From Portunus trituberculatus (Eukaryota; Arthropoda; Malacostraca; Decapoda; Portunidae), in NCBI RefSeq assembly GCF_017591435.1, contig NC_059285.1, positions 25,863,372 through 25,927,371 of the forward strand: 64,000 bases of DNA, written 5' to 3'. The notes beneath the pieces are model-generated. The model ran no database searches. It was given only the letters and a program-made list of their open reading frames with translations, and was not told the origin of the DNA. Shown in pieces: positions 40,030 to 57,440 of this stretch. Position 1 is the first letter of the stretch, and each line of letters begins with the position of its first letter. A program made the translations under genes and the position numbers.

Positions 40030-41411
40030 ATGGCTAGAATAAAGGTTAAATGTAAAAGTCCTAATGAGAAAGGTAAAAAACTCAAGCTCATAGAGATTCT
40101 ATGTAAAAAGGATATTGAAATCAGTAGGATTTTCAACACCCACGATGGATTTGTGGTACTGACCCTCAACGAACATCATGCTGATAGTATATTTACCACT
40201 GAAACCAAACACGAACTATCTGACAATGATTTCACACCTATCCTGCCTCCAGATCTAAAAGCCAAAAAAAGCGTGATCATTCCCAGAGTGGATGATCTCG
40301 TTTACGAGAAAACAGCGATTGAAATTGGCGAAGAACTCATCAGGAAAAACGACTGGATAAAGAGGAGGAAATTGAACACATATACAAATTTCCCAACTCA
40401 CCAACAATAAAGATCACATTTACCTTAACCTCACTCGCAAAACTATGCACTGAAAAGGTCTAAAAGCCTTTCAAATTAGCATCCCCGCACACGAAATAAA
40501 ACTTGAAACATATATTCATATCCAATGCTGTATGCGATGCTACGCTATGGAAGACCACCACATTAACGAATGCCCCATGAATAGAGAATATAAGGTGTGC
40601 TCAGAGTGTAGCAAAGAAGGACACGTGTGGCACCAATGTCAGGAGCCAAATAAGAAATGCTTAAACTGTGGGGAAAACCACAGTACCCTGGCAATGAAAT
40701 GCCCAAAAAGGAAAGAAATAATAAAAAACAAAAGAACACAACAAAACACCCAACAAAACACAACATACGCTGACATAACAAGGACTAAAGCTCCAAGCAA
40801 TTTACAAAACTACACCATCCCCAAAATTAGCAAAGAAGAAATACTTAAAATTCACATTTGCGTAGCACACGCTCAAAATAAAAACCAAGAAAAGCCAGGG
40901 TCATATGCAGCCGAACTTAATAAAATTTTAACTGCAAACAGCTTACCTAACATCATTATACCTGAAGACTCTTCGGAAACACCTATGAACACCACCATGA
41001 ATCATGACACCACTCAACAAGACACACCTACAACACCTAAGGTCTTGAGTAGACAAAAGAGTTCAAGCAACACTAGTTTAAACTATGAAACCACCCCTAA
41101 AAAGAAGCTAGATGCTAAAGATCTGGGCTTGAACTTTTTTTACTACCAAGGAAAACGGATGGCCACAAAACTTTTCAACTGTGGAACTCATCAAAGAAGT
41201 CAGAAATAAAAAAATCAAATGGACGTATACAAATAATAAATATGAAGAAGAATCCATCCTGCGAAAAGCTGAAAAAGGCGAAATAAACATGACAAAATGT
41301 TTCTTCATAATAGAAAAAGATGAATTTAGGAAAATCAGGCCGGGACTTATTCAGGAACGCTCACCTTTAGAATATCGCGACCCACGCACAAAAAAGACTC
41401 TTCACCACTAA
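40030..41411 (+). pseudogene. Jockey/Nimb-like gag ORF1 (three frame changes)
   Basis: Starts MARIKVKCKSPNEKGKKL and contains IIPRVDDLVYEKTAIEIG, shifts near 40360 and 40455, then GLKAFQISIPAHEIKLETYI and the knuckles CYAMEDHHINEC, CSECSKEGHVWHQC and CLNCGENHSTLAMKC. A linker leads to HICVAHAQNKNQ and ILTANSLPNIIIPED, the block that resembles the CSD proteins. The frame at 41181-41411 gives the end (EVRNKKIKWTYTN, KCFFIIEKDEFRKIRPGL). The protein would bind element RNA. Confidence 0.82.
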
Positions 41412-44142
41412 ACACAACATCAAAATAATCCAGCACAATATCCTGAATTGGAAAACTAACAAAGTATCACTACTACCCTACTTTCTTGAAAATGACCCGG
41501 ATATTCTTTTATTAAATAGTCATGGTTTGAAAAATAACGAAGAGTTAAAGATCCCAGGATACCGAGTTTACAAAATAAATTTTACTGAAGACATATACGA
41601 TGGTTCTGCAATAGGTATAAAACATAACATAAAACATAAATTATTTGATAACTTTGACACTGATTTTTTAGCTATAGAAATTAACACAAGTTTAGGACCC
41701 ATACAAGTTGCCACAACATACCTACCTCCCAGACGCCCTTTCTTACCTTACACAGACATGCACAGACTTTTAAGTAATAATATTCCAACATACATTCTGG
41801 GAGACTTTAATGGCAGGCACTCAGTTTTCGGCAATAGAGACAACAATACTGTGGGCAAAAGTTTATCAAACCTTATAAATCAAGGCAAATTAATACACCT
41901 TGGACCTCACTTTCCTACATTCTACAGACATAACTCATCCACAAATCCTGATAAAATATTTTCCAATAAACACCACTACTTAAACAGCATCATCGAGCAA
42001 GGTGACATAACAACTTCCGATCATCTACCTGTAATATTTAAGCTCTCCACAAGTCCGTTTATTATGGAAAAACCAAAAACATATAATATTAATAAGGCTG
42101 ACTGGGATCTATTCCAGCACAAATTAGATGCACAAATAAATGTTACCAACTTTGAGGGAAATAATATCGATCAACTAGAGGAAGCAACAACAAAATGGAT
42201 TACAACAGTAAAAAGTGCTATGGAAATAGCCATTCCAAAATCAACACATCATTATATATATCAGTTAAAAATTACCCAAGAGATAAAAAACCTAGAAACC
42301 CAATTTAAAAACCTACAACAATATGCTACATTACATGGCTGGACTTTGCAAAGCTACAGGGATTATATAAGAATAAGAAACGAATTAAAGGAAAGATGCA
42401 AAGAAGCATATAATAAGAATTGGGAGGACCAAATAAAACTTGTATCAGAGAACAGTAAAAATAGCAAACAATTCTGGAATAAAATCAAATTACTTAAGGG
42501 GAAGAAGACTAATCACACTAACTACATGAAAGATACAGAGGGGAAAAAATATTATTCGGATAAGGAAAAATGTCAAATAATGGAGGAAACATGGAAACAT
42601 GTATTCAGAATTACTGAGGAGGAAGAACACAACTTTGATAGACAACATTCTGAACATATTGATAGATATATTAACGTAAACAATATTAGAGTTAAGCCTT
42701 ACATCACAGTCAACTTAAACAGACTAAACAATGAAAACTATAGCACCAGAGAAATTACAATAGAAGAAATTAAAACCTATATCAGACGATCAAAAAATAA
42801 AGCACCAGGCTCCTCTAACATAAATAAAACAATTTTAGAAAATGTACATCTAAAACATTTGAGCAACTAAGAAATATTTTCAACGCCTGTTTATCTATTG
42901 GATACTTTCCATGTGCTCTTAAAGAAGCAATAATAAAATTTATCCCCAAAAAAGAAAAAAGTCTAATAAACCCTATTAACTATCGACCTATATCATTACT
43001 TGAAGTACCTGGAAAAATTTTTGAAAAGCTTATTCAATCAAGACTAAATAACTTCCTGTCAGAAAATAACATAATCAAAGAAAGACAACATGGATTCAGG
43101 ACATACAAGGGCACACATACTGCAATAACAACAACACTTGAATTTATTGCCAACGCATTAGCAGAGAAAAGCAAGTATATATGGTATTAAGAGACGTAGC
43201 AAAAGCTTTTGATAAGGTCTGGCATAATGGTTTAAAATATAAAATATTGAGATTAGGCCTTCCTGATATATTAGAAAAATTTTATGTAACTTTTAAATAA
43301 TAGAAAAGCCAGGATAAAATTTGGTAAGGAATTAAGTAAAAGTATGGAATTATTAAGTGGTGTACCACAGGGATGCGTTTTATCACCAACCTTATACACA
43401 CTATACACTAATGACCTTCCCCCACCAGAACATGGATGCCTAACCACAATGTATGCAGATGACATCACCCAGATAATAACAACACCAAGCAAATCGAAAC
43501 TAATGATGAGAGCTAAAGTTGAAAGAGAAGTTGAAAGAATAAATAAATTCGAAAAGAAATGGAAAATTAGAACAAGTGAAGAAAAATTCAAAATCATACC
43601 TTTGGCGCAGCTTAAAACAAAGAACATAACTGTTAATGGAAAGGTCATTGAAACCAGCAAGGGTGGAAAACTACTAGGTCTCAACATAACAAATACCGGC
43701 TTTGTAGGACATATAACGAAAACAATAAACAAAGGAAATGGTATATTATCACAACTAAGAAGATTTAGCAATTTAACACCTAAAATTAAAACTACACTAG
43801 TCAAAACACTTTTAATTCCAGTCATGGAGTACCCTTCCATCCCTATTTGTATAGCCTCAAAGACACAAAAAAGAAAAATGCAAACAGTTTTAAACAAAGC
43901 GTTACGATTTATCAACTGTAATGAACCAGACCAATTGAACTCTTATAATCTACACAAAAATATAACATCACCCTTTAAACATATCTAACCATCATAAAGC
44001 GCAAAAAACATGGGAAATAATAAGATTAAGCGAACCCGAACAGTATGAAATGCTAGTAACACCCTATGACAACACACATACATGGTTCCCTAAATCAAGC
44101 AATATAACTGAAATGGATGAACCACAACCAATAGTCACATGA
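41412..44142 (+). pseudogene. Jockey/Nimb-like ORF2: APE endonuclease and RT
   Basis: The endonuclease is in the frame that ends at 42870: IIQHNILNWKTNK upstream of the first Met, LLLNSHGL, LGDFNGRHSVFG and TTSDHLPVIF. The RT then needs several shifts: FIPKKEKSLINPINYRPISLL, GFRTYKGTHTA, a stop after KYIWY near 43189, VAKAFDKVW (first Asp; usually D-KAFD, so the residue before Lys-Ala is changed), SGVPQGCVLSP and MYADDITQI (43450 region), and the end at 44142. The catalytic YADD is intact. Broken copy. Confidence 0.82.
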
Positions 44143-44153
44143 ATAATCTTACA

Positions 44154-44185
<32 letters not shown>

Positions 44186-44188
<3 letters not shown>

Positions 44189-44482
44189 TTAATACTAACA
44201 ATAATATTAGAAATTAATATAATTGTAATACTAACTTTATTTGATTGATAATGGTTACTTAAATTAGTTAATAAGTAAACAAATATTATATAACAATAGC
44301 GGTATTTTAATATATAACTAATTATATAAGCAAACAAATATATAAACAAATCACTAGCAAAGTGGTCAAGCCCACTATCTATTATTCTCTTACTTTCTTT
44401 CACCCATTCTCTTAACCACACTTTCTCTTTAGCTAGCTCTCTTTCTTCACCCCCTTTATTCTAAAAAAAAAAAAAAAAAAAA
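44186..44482 (+). other. AT-rich spacer ending in a second poly-A
   Basis: Between the poly-A at 44157-44185 and a second A-run at 44463-44482. It may be the 3' end of another, unrecognised retroposon, since I-A begins directly after the second A-run. No gene. Confidence 0.5.
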
Positions 44483-44985
44483 GCCCTTCTCGCCTCTAGA
44501 ACATTTCATACACGAGTTTCCCGCACGGAATATCAGATTGGGACAGACCCTGTGACCGAGGAAACCGGTGTGTTTTGCCATAGAGGTGGGCTGTTCGGCC
44601 TTCCCTCTGTCTCTCTCACTTCTCCAATTTTCTTTTTTCACCGCCTCTGGGTGAAGGGGTTGGGGGACCTTAAAAGCCCCCAGAACTCCTGAAGCAGAGG
44701 CAGCCTGCGATGCCCTGAGGAAGCCCGTGAGCGTGCGGGTCCAGCCTCAGTTGCGGGGCCAGGTAAAGGAAGAACAAGTTTGTTTTGGAGGGCCTTCCAT
44801 AACCTCCTTGTCATAGCTGTTTCGCAAGGCGGGACAATTTCGACGGCTTTTAGAAGCCGGGTTGTCTGCAGCAACCGCCAACTGCAAGGCAGGGCCATCT
44901 TAGCTGTGTTGTAAGTCGGGTCTCGGCCCCTTGTAGGCTAACTTCTTGGAACTCGGCAAATACTTGGAAATAAGAGATAACGATG
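44483..44985 (+). mobile_element. I-A element, 5' UTR only, cut by gap
   Basis: Identical in outline to the inverted copy at 51539-52031, from GCCCTTCTCGCCTCTAGAAC to the ORF1 ATG at 44983-44985, which is the last base triplet before the N gap. The remainder of the element would be in the gap. Confidence 0.85.
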
Positions 44986-45485
44986 NNNNNNNNNNNNNNN
45001 NNNNNNNNNNNNNNNNNNNNNNNNNNNNNNNNNNNNNNNNNNNNNNNNNNNNNNNNNNNNNNNNNNNNNNNNNNNNNNNNNNNNNNNNNNNNNNNNNNNN
45101 NNNNNNNNNNNNNNNNNNNNNNNNNNNNNNNNNNNNNNNNNNNNNNNNNNNNNNNNNNNNNNNNNNNNNNNNNNNNNNNNNNNNNNNNNNNNNNNNNNNN
45201 NNNNNNNNNNNNNNNNNNNNNNNNNNNNNNNNNNNNNNNNNNNNNNNNNNNNNNNNNNNNNNNNNNNNNNNNNNNNNNNNNNNNNNNNNNNNNNNNNNNN
45301 NNNNNNNNNNNNNNNNNNNNNNNNNNNNNNNNNNNNNNNNNNNNNNNNNNNNNNNNNNNNNNNNNNNNNNNNNNNNNNNNNNNNNNNNNNNNNNNNNNNN
45401 NNNNNNNNNNNNNNNNNNNNNNNNNNNNNNNNNNNNNNNNNNNNNNNNNNNNNNNNNNNNNNNNNNNNNNNNNNNNNNNNNNNNN
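44986..45485. other. Assembly gap, 500 N
   Basis: Exactly 500 N between the I-A start codon and R1 of U2. Confidence 0.99.
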
Positions 45486-47587
<2,102 letters not shown>

Positions 47588-48260
47588 ATTGGCGACCGTG
47601 ACAGGACCATTATAACCCATGTTCAGTGTTCCATTTTTCCAGTGATTCTTTTTTTTTCTGTGATTGCTTGTGTTTCTGTGGTGTTGTGACTCTGATGTGT
47701 TTTTTTTTTGTGACTTACTCTGCGTTTGGTTTAAGTTTACCTTTGTGCGATCAAGTGGTTCCTTTTGGGTTAAACGTGCTTCGTGACTTTCATTGGTATC
47801 GCATAGCAGTGGTAGAGCAGGAAACCAGGTAGAAAGGCGTGTTCACCGATAGCACTTATCTCTAGTTTTTGCACATAGGCAGGTGTGTAATAAGTGTTAT
47901 CCAAGTGTTGGGATCATCATATGTTCATGCGAACCCTCAATTCCCTCACTTCGCGGATAATTTTTCTCGCTAGTTAGAATCGGCCATTTTAACTAGTCTC
48001 TCAGACTAATCCGCCTCCTTATCAATAACAAGTCTCAGTACAATTCGCTTCTTACTCTCAAGTCTCGTAATTAGAGTAATCCGGATCCCTCTTAATGCCG
48101 TAACTCTCTAGTTTACCCCTCATTAGTGATTGTACTCATAAGTGTTTACTTAAGTATAATCTAGGTAATTTCAAGGTTGCCTTTATTATCACTCTGCCAA
48201 GTTCCTCACTTAAGTAATTCGCTTATCATTTTTTTTGTTGTGGTTTAACATCTATTTAAT

Positions 48261-49812
48261 ATGGCTTCCACTCAGTTTAACGTTGAAGATTTTTGTGCCG
48301 ACCCATCTCTGGAACAACTTAAATATGCTAATATAAAGAAGGACCAATGGAAGACCATCGCTAAACATTTTGATGTTCCCATCACGTCTCAGATGACTAA
48401 AGAGGTCATTAAGAATGTAGTTGTTGAACATCTAGTGCAAGAAGGTCAGTTGCTAGGAAATGCCATAGAAGAGTTAACTCCCATGTCAGCCTCTACGAGG
48501 ACTATAATACACAGTCCCCAGGAAGAACAGGAAAAGAGTAGGATAAGTCAATGGGAAATTGAGAAGCTTAAACTAGAATACCGGATGCATGAAAGACAAA
48601 TGCAACTACAGGAAAAACAAATGCAACTACAGGCAGAAAAAGAAGCGAAAGAAATGCAACTACAGGCAAAAGATAAAGAGAGAATTTCAGTTACAACTTA
48701 AAAGGCAGGAGAAAGAGTTAGAAATTCAGGAGTTAGCCCTACGAAATGACGCTAAGTTTAGAGGGGAAGAAATATATATAAAGAAACAGTTAGCAAGCTT
48801 TAATCCTGCTACAGCTGCTCCGCTAGTTCCCCCTTTTGATGAATCTGATGTTGACGGGTCATTTCGCGCTTTTGAGAGCATTGCTAATAGGAATAAATGG
48901 CCCCAGGATCAGTGGGTGTCTCTCCTTGTCCCTAAGCTAGTAGGAAAAGCTTATAGGGTATACAACGGCCTTAGTGATGAGGTAGAATATGAAGAGATCA
49001 ACCTTTAACATTCTAGACGCCTACTCTATCACTTCTGATGGATACAGACAGCAGTTTCGAAAGTATGTGAAACCAGAGTCTCACACCTATGTTGAATTCG
49101 CTAGTGAGAAACTAAGACAATTTAAGAAATGGTTAGCCGCTCTTAACATTACCACCTTTTCGGAGTTGCTCAATCTAATGGTCCTGGAAGAATGGAAGAA
49201 CAATTTACCATTTAATATTCTGAGGCATGTGGAAGAACGGGGAGAGAGTGAGCTTATGTCTGCCGCTAAAGTGGCTGATGTGTTTGCTTTGTTGATGGGA
49301 TCCCTGGGTAGTAGAGGTCGTGGTTCACTGTCTAATGTTAGGTCCTCCTTTGGGGAAGGTTTTGGGGGTGCGGGTGGTAAGCCAACCGGATTCTCGCCAA
49401 ATGCATATAATTCCCCCTGGTGTACATACTGTAAGAAGCCAGGACACACGATCCAGAAATGTAGACACCCAAATTGCAAGGGTTCTCAACGTCAACTTTC
49501 TTTTGTGTCCTATAGACCTAACACATTTGAGAACAAGAAACCAGTGGCCCTAGCTAACCCTGTCAACTCTCCTCTAGAACTTTATGACTCGTACATGTAT
49601 CAAGGTAAAGTGTCCCTGACTGATGGTAAAGACAAGGCAATAAATATCAAGGTTTTGCGTGATACAGGTGCTGCCCAATCCATCTTAAGGGAAGATGTCA
49701 TCCCTAACATCAAACAGGCTTTCACTGGGGAGAAGGTGATCCTTACAGGTCTCGAATCACAGCTCTCCTATCCCTTGGCTAATATTAGCTTACAGTGCCC
49801 GTTCATTTCAGG
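48261..49812 (+). pseudogene. Gypsy gag and protease, U2 (two frame changes)
   Basis: Gag starts MASTQFNVEDFCADPSLEQL. The coiled-coil (QMQLQEKQMQLQ) ends in a frame change at about 48685, where copies with two more bases in the GA run would stay open. The capsid-like part reads PPFDESDVDGSFRAFESIAN, WPQDQWVSLLVPKLVGKAYR, then shifts at about 49000 (ATCAACCTTTAAC). The last frame runs 49009-49812: RQQFRKYVKPESHTYVEF, a Gly/Arg/Ser linker, the knuckle CTYCKKPGHTIQKC and the protease VLRDTGAAQSIL. The shared breaks in U2, U3 and U4 show the unit was duplicated after they arose. Confidence 0.85.
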
Positions 49813-51532
49813 AGACCTTCCTCTGCCGGATTGTGGTACTCAGTATATCCCCTGAGTGTCCTGAAAGTCCCATTCCTTATCATAGTTTCTTGTAGGAGTA
49901 CCACGTCAATATTTAGTTTCCTCATTTCTGCTGTTAGCATATGCTTATTTCCTGAGAGTCCTCGTATGTTCCATTGTAGGAGTCTAATTGGTATTTGTTC
50001 GTCTTCCGTTGTTCTTTCGGTCTCACTGAGAGCCCCAGGGCCGCCTTCTCTTTCTCTATCGCCGCTGTTGCTGGTGTTGTCCCTGCCGGAAGCATCCGGG
50101 TGGGTTGTTGGGGTGCTGGTGTTGGGGCTGGTGCTGGTGCTGGGGTTGGTGCTGGGGTTGGTGCTGGTGAACTCTTGGCTGTCTTGGGCGTCTTCCTCAG
50201 TTTTTTCCTTATAATTATTGTCTGCAAGCTGTGAGAGCTTGTCTTCCTGGATCTCGTGTCCCATCATCGAGGCGAGTGCTCCGGCGAAAGACGTGAAGAG
50301 ATCCTTTAGCTCGGTTTTCGTTAGTTTGATCTGTTCTTCGGTATTATGTTGTTGTGCCGGTGATTCTAGTCGTCTGCGTGGTTCGTGGTGAGGTTTTGGG
50401 CGTCCTGTGCCCTAGCCAAGACATGGGAAGTCTTGATCTGTTAACATCTCCGTCTCTGGCTCGTTGGTGGTCTGTTCCAGTTTGCGGTTTCCCCATGTTG
50501 AGGTTGCGGCAAGTGCTGGGCGATGATTCACCATGAATTGCATCTGGGTGTTTTTTTGTGAGCTTACCAGAGTTCTTCGTGCTTCGCAGCTCTTGCTCCA
50601 TGCCAGGTGCTTCTCGCCACAATTGGGACATTGTTTGCTTGTCATTTGTCCTTCTTTGTGTTTCGTTATGCACAGTTCTGTCTGGTGCTGCCCTGAGCAT
50701 ACTCCACAGCGTGTCTCGAGGGTACAATTGTTTTTGTGGTGTCCGAACTTTTGGCAGTTGAAACAACGAAATAGCTCGCGGCTGAAGGGACGTGTGTAAA
50801 ACGTCCCCCAGCTGCCCAGTTCCAGAGCACCTGGTAAAGATCCCTGTACCGTGATCTCCACCTGCCTCGTTGCCTCCCCTGTAGAGACTCAGCATCTCTG
50901 TGCTTCTAAGACCAGTGGATGATCTAGAATTGGCTTGAGTGTATCAAGATCGGGTATTTTAGCAGTATGCCTTTGCATGTGTCCTGTCCTGTTGCTTTCA
51001 GTTCAACAGGTTTGCCCTGTACTGTACGCAAGTTCATGAGCTTTGTGAAGGTTTCCTGATCCGGAGGAGAAACCATAACATTCCCAGACAGTAGGAATTT
51101 CATCCTCATCTTTGGAGTTTCCAAGTTTTTCTCTATGATTTCTGCTAGGTGAAGGGCTGATTCGAACCCCTCGGTGCGAGGAATGAAGACTTTCGGAAAA
51201 TCTTGGTGCTGGGGTCTTGTCTCTGGAGCCGGTGGAGGTGATTTTGCAGTGTCGCTGGCTATGGTTGACTCGAGACGCGGTTCTTCTTTCTTCTTCTGTT
51301 TTCCCACCGTGGTCCATGTTTGTACTTCTGCGGTGTTGGAGTAGCTTTCCTGGGAGTTTTCTTGGTTGGAGATTCTTGCTTTGCTCTTGCATTGTTCCAG
51401 TTCTTCTCCGTCGGAATCTTCCGTGTAGCGTCTCTTTGTTCGGTCCAGACTCATGCAGCGAACAGTGCGTGGAACTGTGTTTTCCGTTCTTGAGGTCTTC
51501 CTGTCTGGGCTTGCCGTTTTGTGACGTACCAT
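49813..51532 (-). pseudogene. I-A gag ORF1 and start of endonuclease
   Basis: Starts MVRHKTASPDRKTSRTENTV, with VRCMSLDRTKRR, then SKVFIPRTEG-type text, FLLSGNVMVSPP and ILLKYPILIH. The frame breaks near 50930. It continues with LELGSWGTFYTRPF and three knuckles: CFNCQKFGHHKNNC, CGVCSGQHQTELC and CPNCGEKHLAWSKSC, to QDFPCLG and an in-frame TAG at about 50410. Beyond the TAG the same frame is open through gag end, linker and LLQWNIRG endonuclease start, to the cut at 49813. If the TAG is a mutated CAG, gag and pol were one polyprotein in this family. Confidence 0.82.
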
Positions 51533-52031
51533 CGTTATATCTTATTTCCAAGTATTTGCCGAGTTCCAAGAAGTTAGCCTACAAGGGGCCGAGACCCGAC
51601 TTACAACACAGCTAAGATGGCCCTGCCTTGCAGTTGGCGGTTGCTGCAGACAACCCGGCTTCTAAAAGCCGTCGAAATTGTCCCGCCTTGCGAAACAGCT
51701 ATGACAAGGAGGTTATGGAAGGCCCTCCAAAACAAACTTGTTCTTCCTTTACCTGGCCCCGCAACTGAGGCTGGACCCGCACGCTCACGGGCTTCCTCAG
51801 GGCATCGCAGGCTGCCTCTGCTTCAGGAGTTCTGGGGGCTTTTAAGGTCCCCCAACCCCTTCACCCAGAGGCGGTGAAAAAAGAAAATTGGAGAAGTGAG
51901 AGAGACAGAGGGAAGGCCGAACAGCCCACCTCTATGGCAAAACACACCGGTTTCCTCGGTCACAGGGTCTGTCCCAATCTGATATTCCGTGCGGGAAACT
52001 CGTGTATGAAATGTTCTAGAGGCGAGAAGGG
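49813..52031 (-). mobile_element. I-A element, inverted copy with full 5' end
   Basis: 5' UTR 52031-51533, ORF1 51532-about 50267, start of endonuclease to 49813, where it is cut at PAEEG and joined to Gypsy protease. Provides the 5' half missing from copy 1. Confidence 0.9.
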
Positions 52032-52213
52032 CCAGAGGGTAGGAAAAACGCTGGAACAGCGCAGCGTTATGTCTATAATGTTTTGCCTCCTGGAGTAGAG
52101 GTCTTTCTGCTGCTGTGTAGAAGATAGCTTCAATGCTGGCTGTTGTGAGCCTGTAATGCTTTGTAGCACTCGGTGGGTAAGAACATCTTCTTACCGATGC
52201 AGGAGCAGGAATG
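52032..52213 (-). other. Unassigned sequence between I-A 5' end and R1
   Basis: 182 bp seen once. The sequence directly abuts the I-A 5' end and the R1 promoter-like edge. Several short frames, none convincing. Confidence 0.4.
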
Positions 52214-55756
<3,543 letters not shown>

Positions 55757-56256
55757 NNNNNNNNNNNNNNNNNNNNNNNNNNNNNNNNNNNNNNNNNNNN
55801 NNNNNNNNNNNNNNNNNNNNNNNNNNNNNNNNNNNNNNNNNNNNNNNNNNNNNNNNNNNNNNNNNNNNNNNNNNNNNNNNNNNNNNNNNNNNNNNNNNNN
55901 NNNNNNNNNNNNNNNNNNNNNNNNNNNNNNNNNNNNNNNNNNNNNNNNNNNNNNNNNNNNNNNNNNNNNNNNNNNNNNNNNNNNNNNNNNNNNNNNNNNN
56001 NNNNNNNNNNNNNNNNNNNNNNNNNNNNNNNNNNNNNNNNNNNNNNNNNNNNNNNNNNNNNNNNNNNNNNNNNNNNNNNNNNNNNNNNNNNNNNNNNNNN
56101 NNNNNNNNNNNNNNNNNNNNNNNNNNNNNNNNNNNNNNNNNNNNNNNNNNNNNNNNNNNNNNNNNNNNNNNNNNNNNNNNNNNNNNNNNNNNNNNNNNNN
56201 NNNNNNNNNNNNNNNNNNNNNNNNNNNNNNNNNNNNNNNNNNNNNNNNNNNNNNNN
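55757..56256. other. Assembly gap, 500 N
   Basis: Exactly 500 N between U3 gag and the R1 edge of U4. Confidence 0.99.
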
Positions 56257-56494
56257 TGAGCGTTTAGGCTGGCACTTATTTAAATACGGTTTGCCGGTGC
56301 CCAACCTTGCCTTACGATTGGACAGGAATGACGTAAGAGTGTTCGACAACCACAAAAAACTCCCCCCCCTCCTAACCATTACAACATGTCATGGGTAACT
56401 CAAAGAAATTGAGGCAGGCGAGAGGGAGAGAAAGAGGAAGGAAAGAGAGAAAAGAAAAAACACAACAAAAAAATAAAATAAAAAAAAATAAAAA

Positions 56495-56551
<57 letters not shown>

Positions 56552-56556
56552 CACAC

Positions 56557-56639
<83 letters not shown>

Positions 56640-57440
56640 CAGAAGGATCCCACCGACAATTCTAGATGATTTTTTTTTTTTTTTTTTTTTTTTCGTTTAC
56701 ATGATTTTACCGGATATGTGCATAAATCGCAAAATTAGAAAATGGAGTGATTTTCGCGCGTCCCCCCCCCCCCATTGTCTCGACCCCCCCTCCCAAATTT
56801 GATTTGGTTAATTTGCATAGATTTGCATAAAATTTCCATAAATTAGAATAAATTAGCAGAAACATTGCATACATTAGCCCCTACCGAAAAAAAAAAAAAG
56901 TTGACAATTTCACAATATAATTATTTCAAATGCAAGGGCCACCAACAAATAGCATAAAAATAGTAATATATACACAGACACACTTTAGCAACTACGATCC
57001 ACAAAAAAAAAAACATTATATTTTACATACAAATAATATGATTTCTCAAATAAACCTGACATCAGCAAAGCAACCATTTTAGATTCTAAGGTCAAATTAG
57101 GATGGATGGATCATGTAAAGATAGCAATCGATCATTTCATTCACCCAATACCCACTGCAACATCGCCTAGACAAATTGTTAATCAGATTATTATAGTCTG
57201 AAGATCACTTAGACGTTGGCATTTTTGGGAATTTCTCGGCCTGCGGCGTTGCTGGGCAAATTAAAGGATTAGAGCCTATGTGTCAACGAGAACCTTGCTC
57301 CCCACACACCATGGATTAACACGGTCACTTTGACCTGTGACCTCACTCGGTCACCCAGAAGGATGTGACAACGCTCGGAGGAAACGTTGTCAAGCATTGT
57401 TGTTGCGTTTGCAAAACCAATGCAAAATTTATTTAAAAAT
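56257..57440 (-). repeat. Dispersed repeat R1, U4 copy (inverted, 3' part missing)
   Basis: Promoter-like edge, CA (56497-56550), short TA, GA (56573-56636), then to the middle of the MITE-like element, where it stops at ATTTATTTAAAAAT and the TIR element begins. About 320 bases of R1 plus a TA array present in U2 and U3 are absent. Confidence 0.88.

Larger units (their letters stand above)
40030..44185 (+). mobile_element. Jockey/Nimb-like non-LTR retrotransposon
   Basis: ORF1 (40030-41411), ORF2 with endonuclease and RT (41412-44142) and a 29-nt poly-A (44157-44185). There is no RNase H after the RT, unlike I-A and I-B. ORF1 has three zinc knuckles. Five or more frame changes and a stop make it inactive. 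The RT end matches the fragment at 27250-28090, and the gag matches the one beside the CSD ORFs, so all three belong to one broad group. Clade name needs a tree. Confidence 0.88.

Noticed and set aside
44155..44421. Plus or minus frames in AT-rich DNA after the Jockey/Nimb poly-A
   Set aside because: Low-complexity Ile/Asn/Tyr composition and poly-A/T-encoded Phe or Lys runs; no domain.
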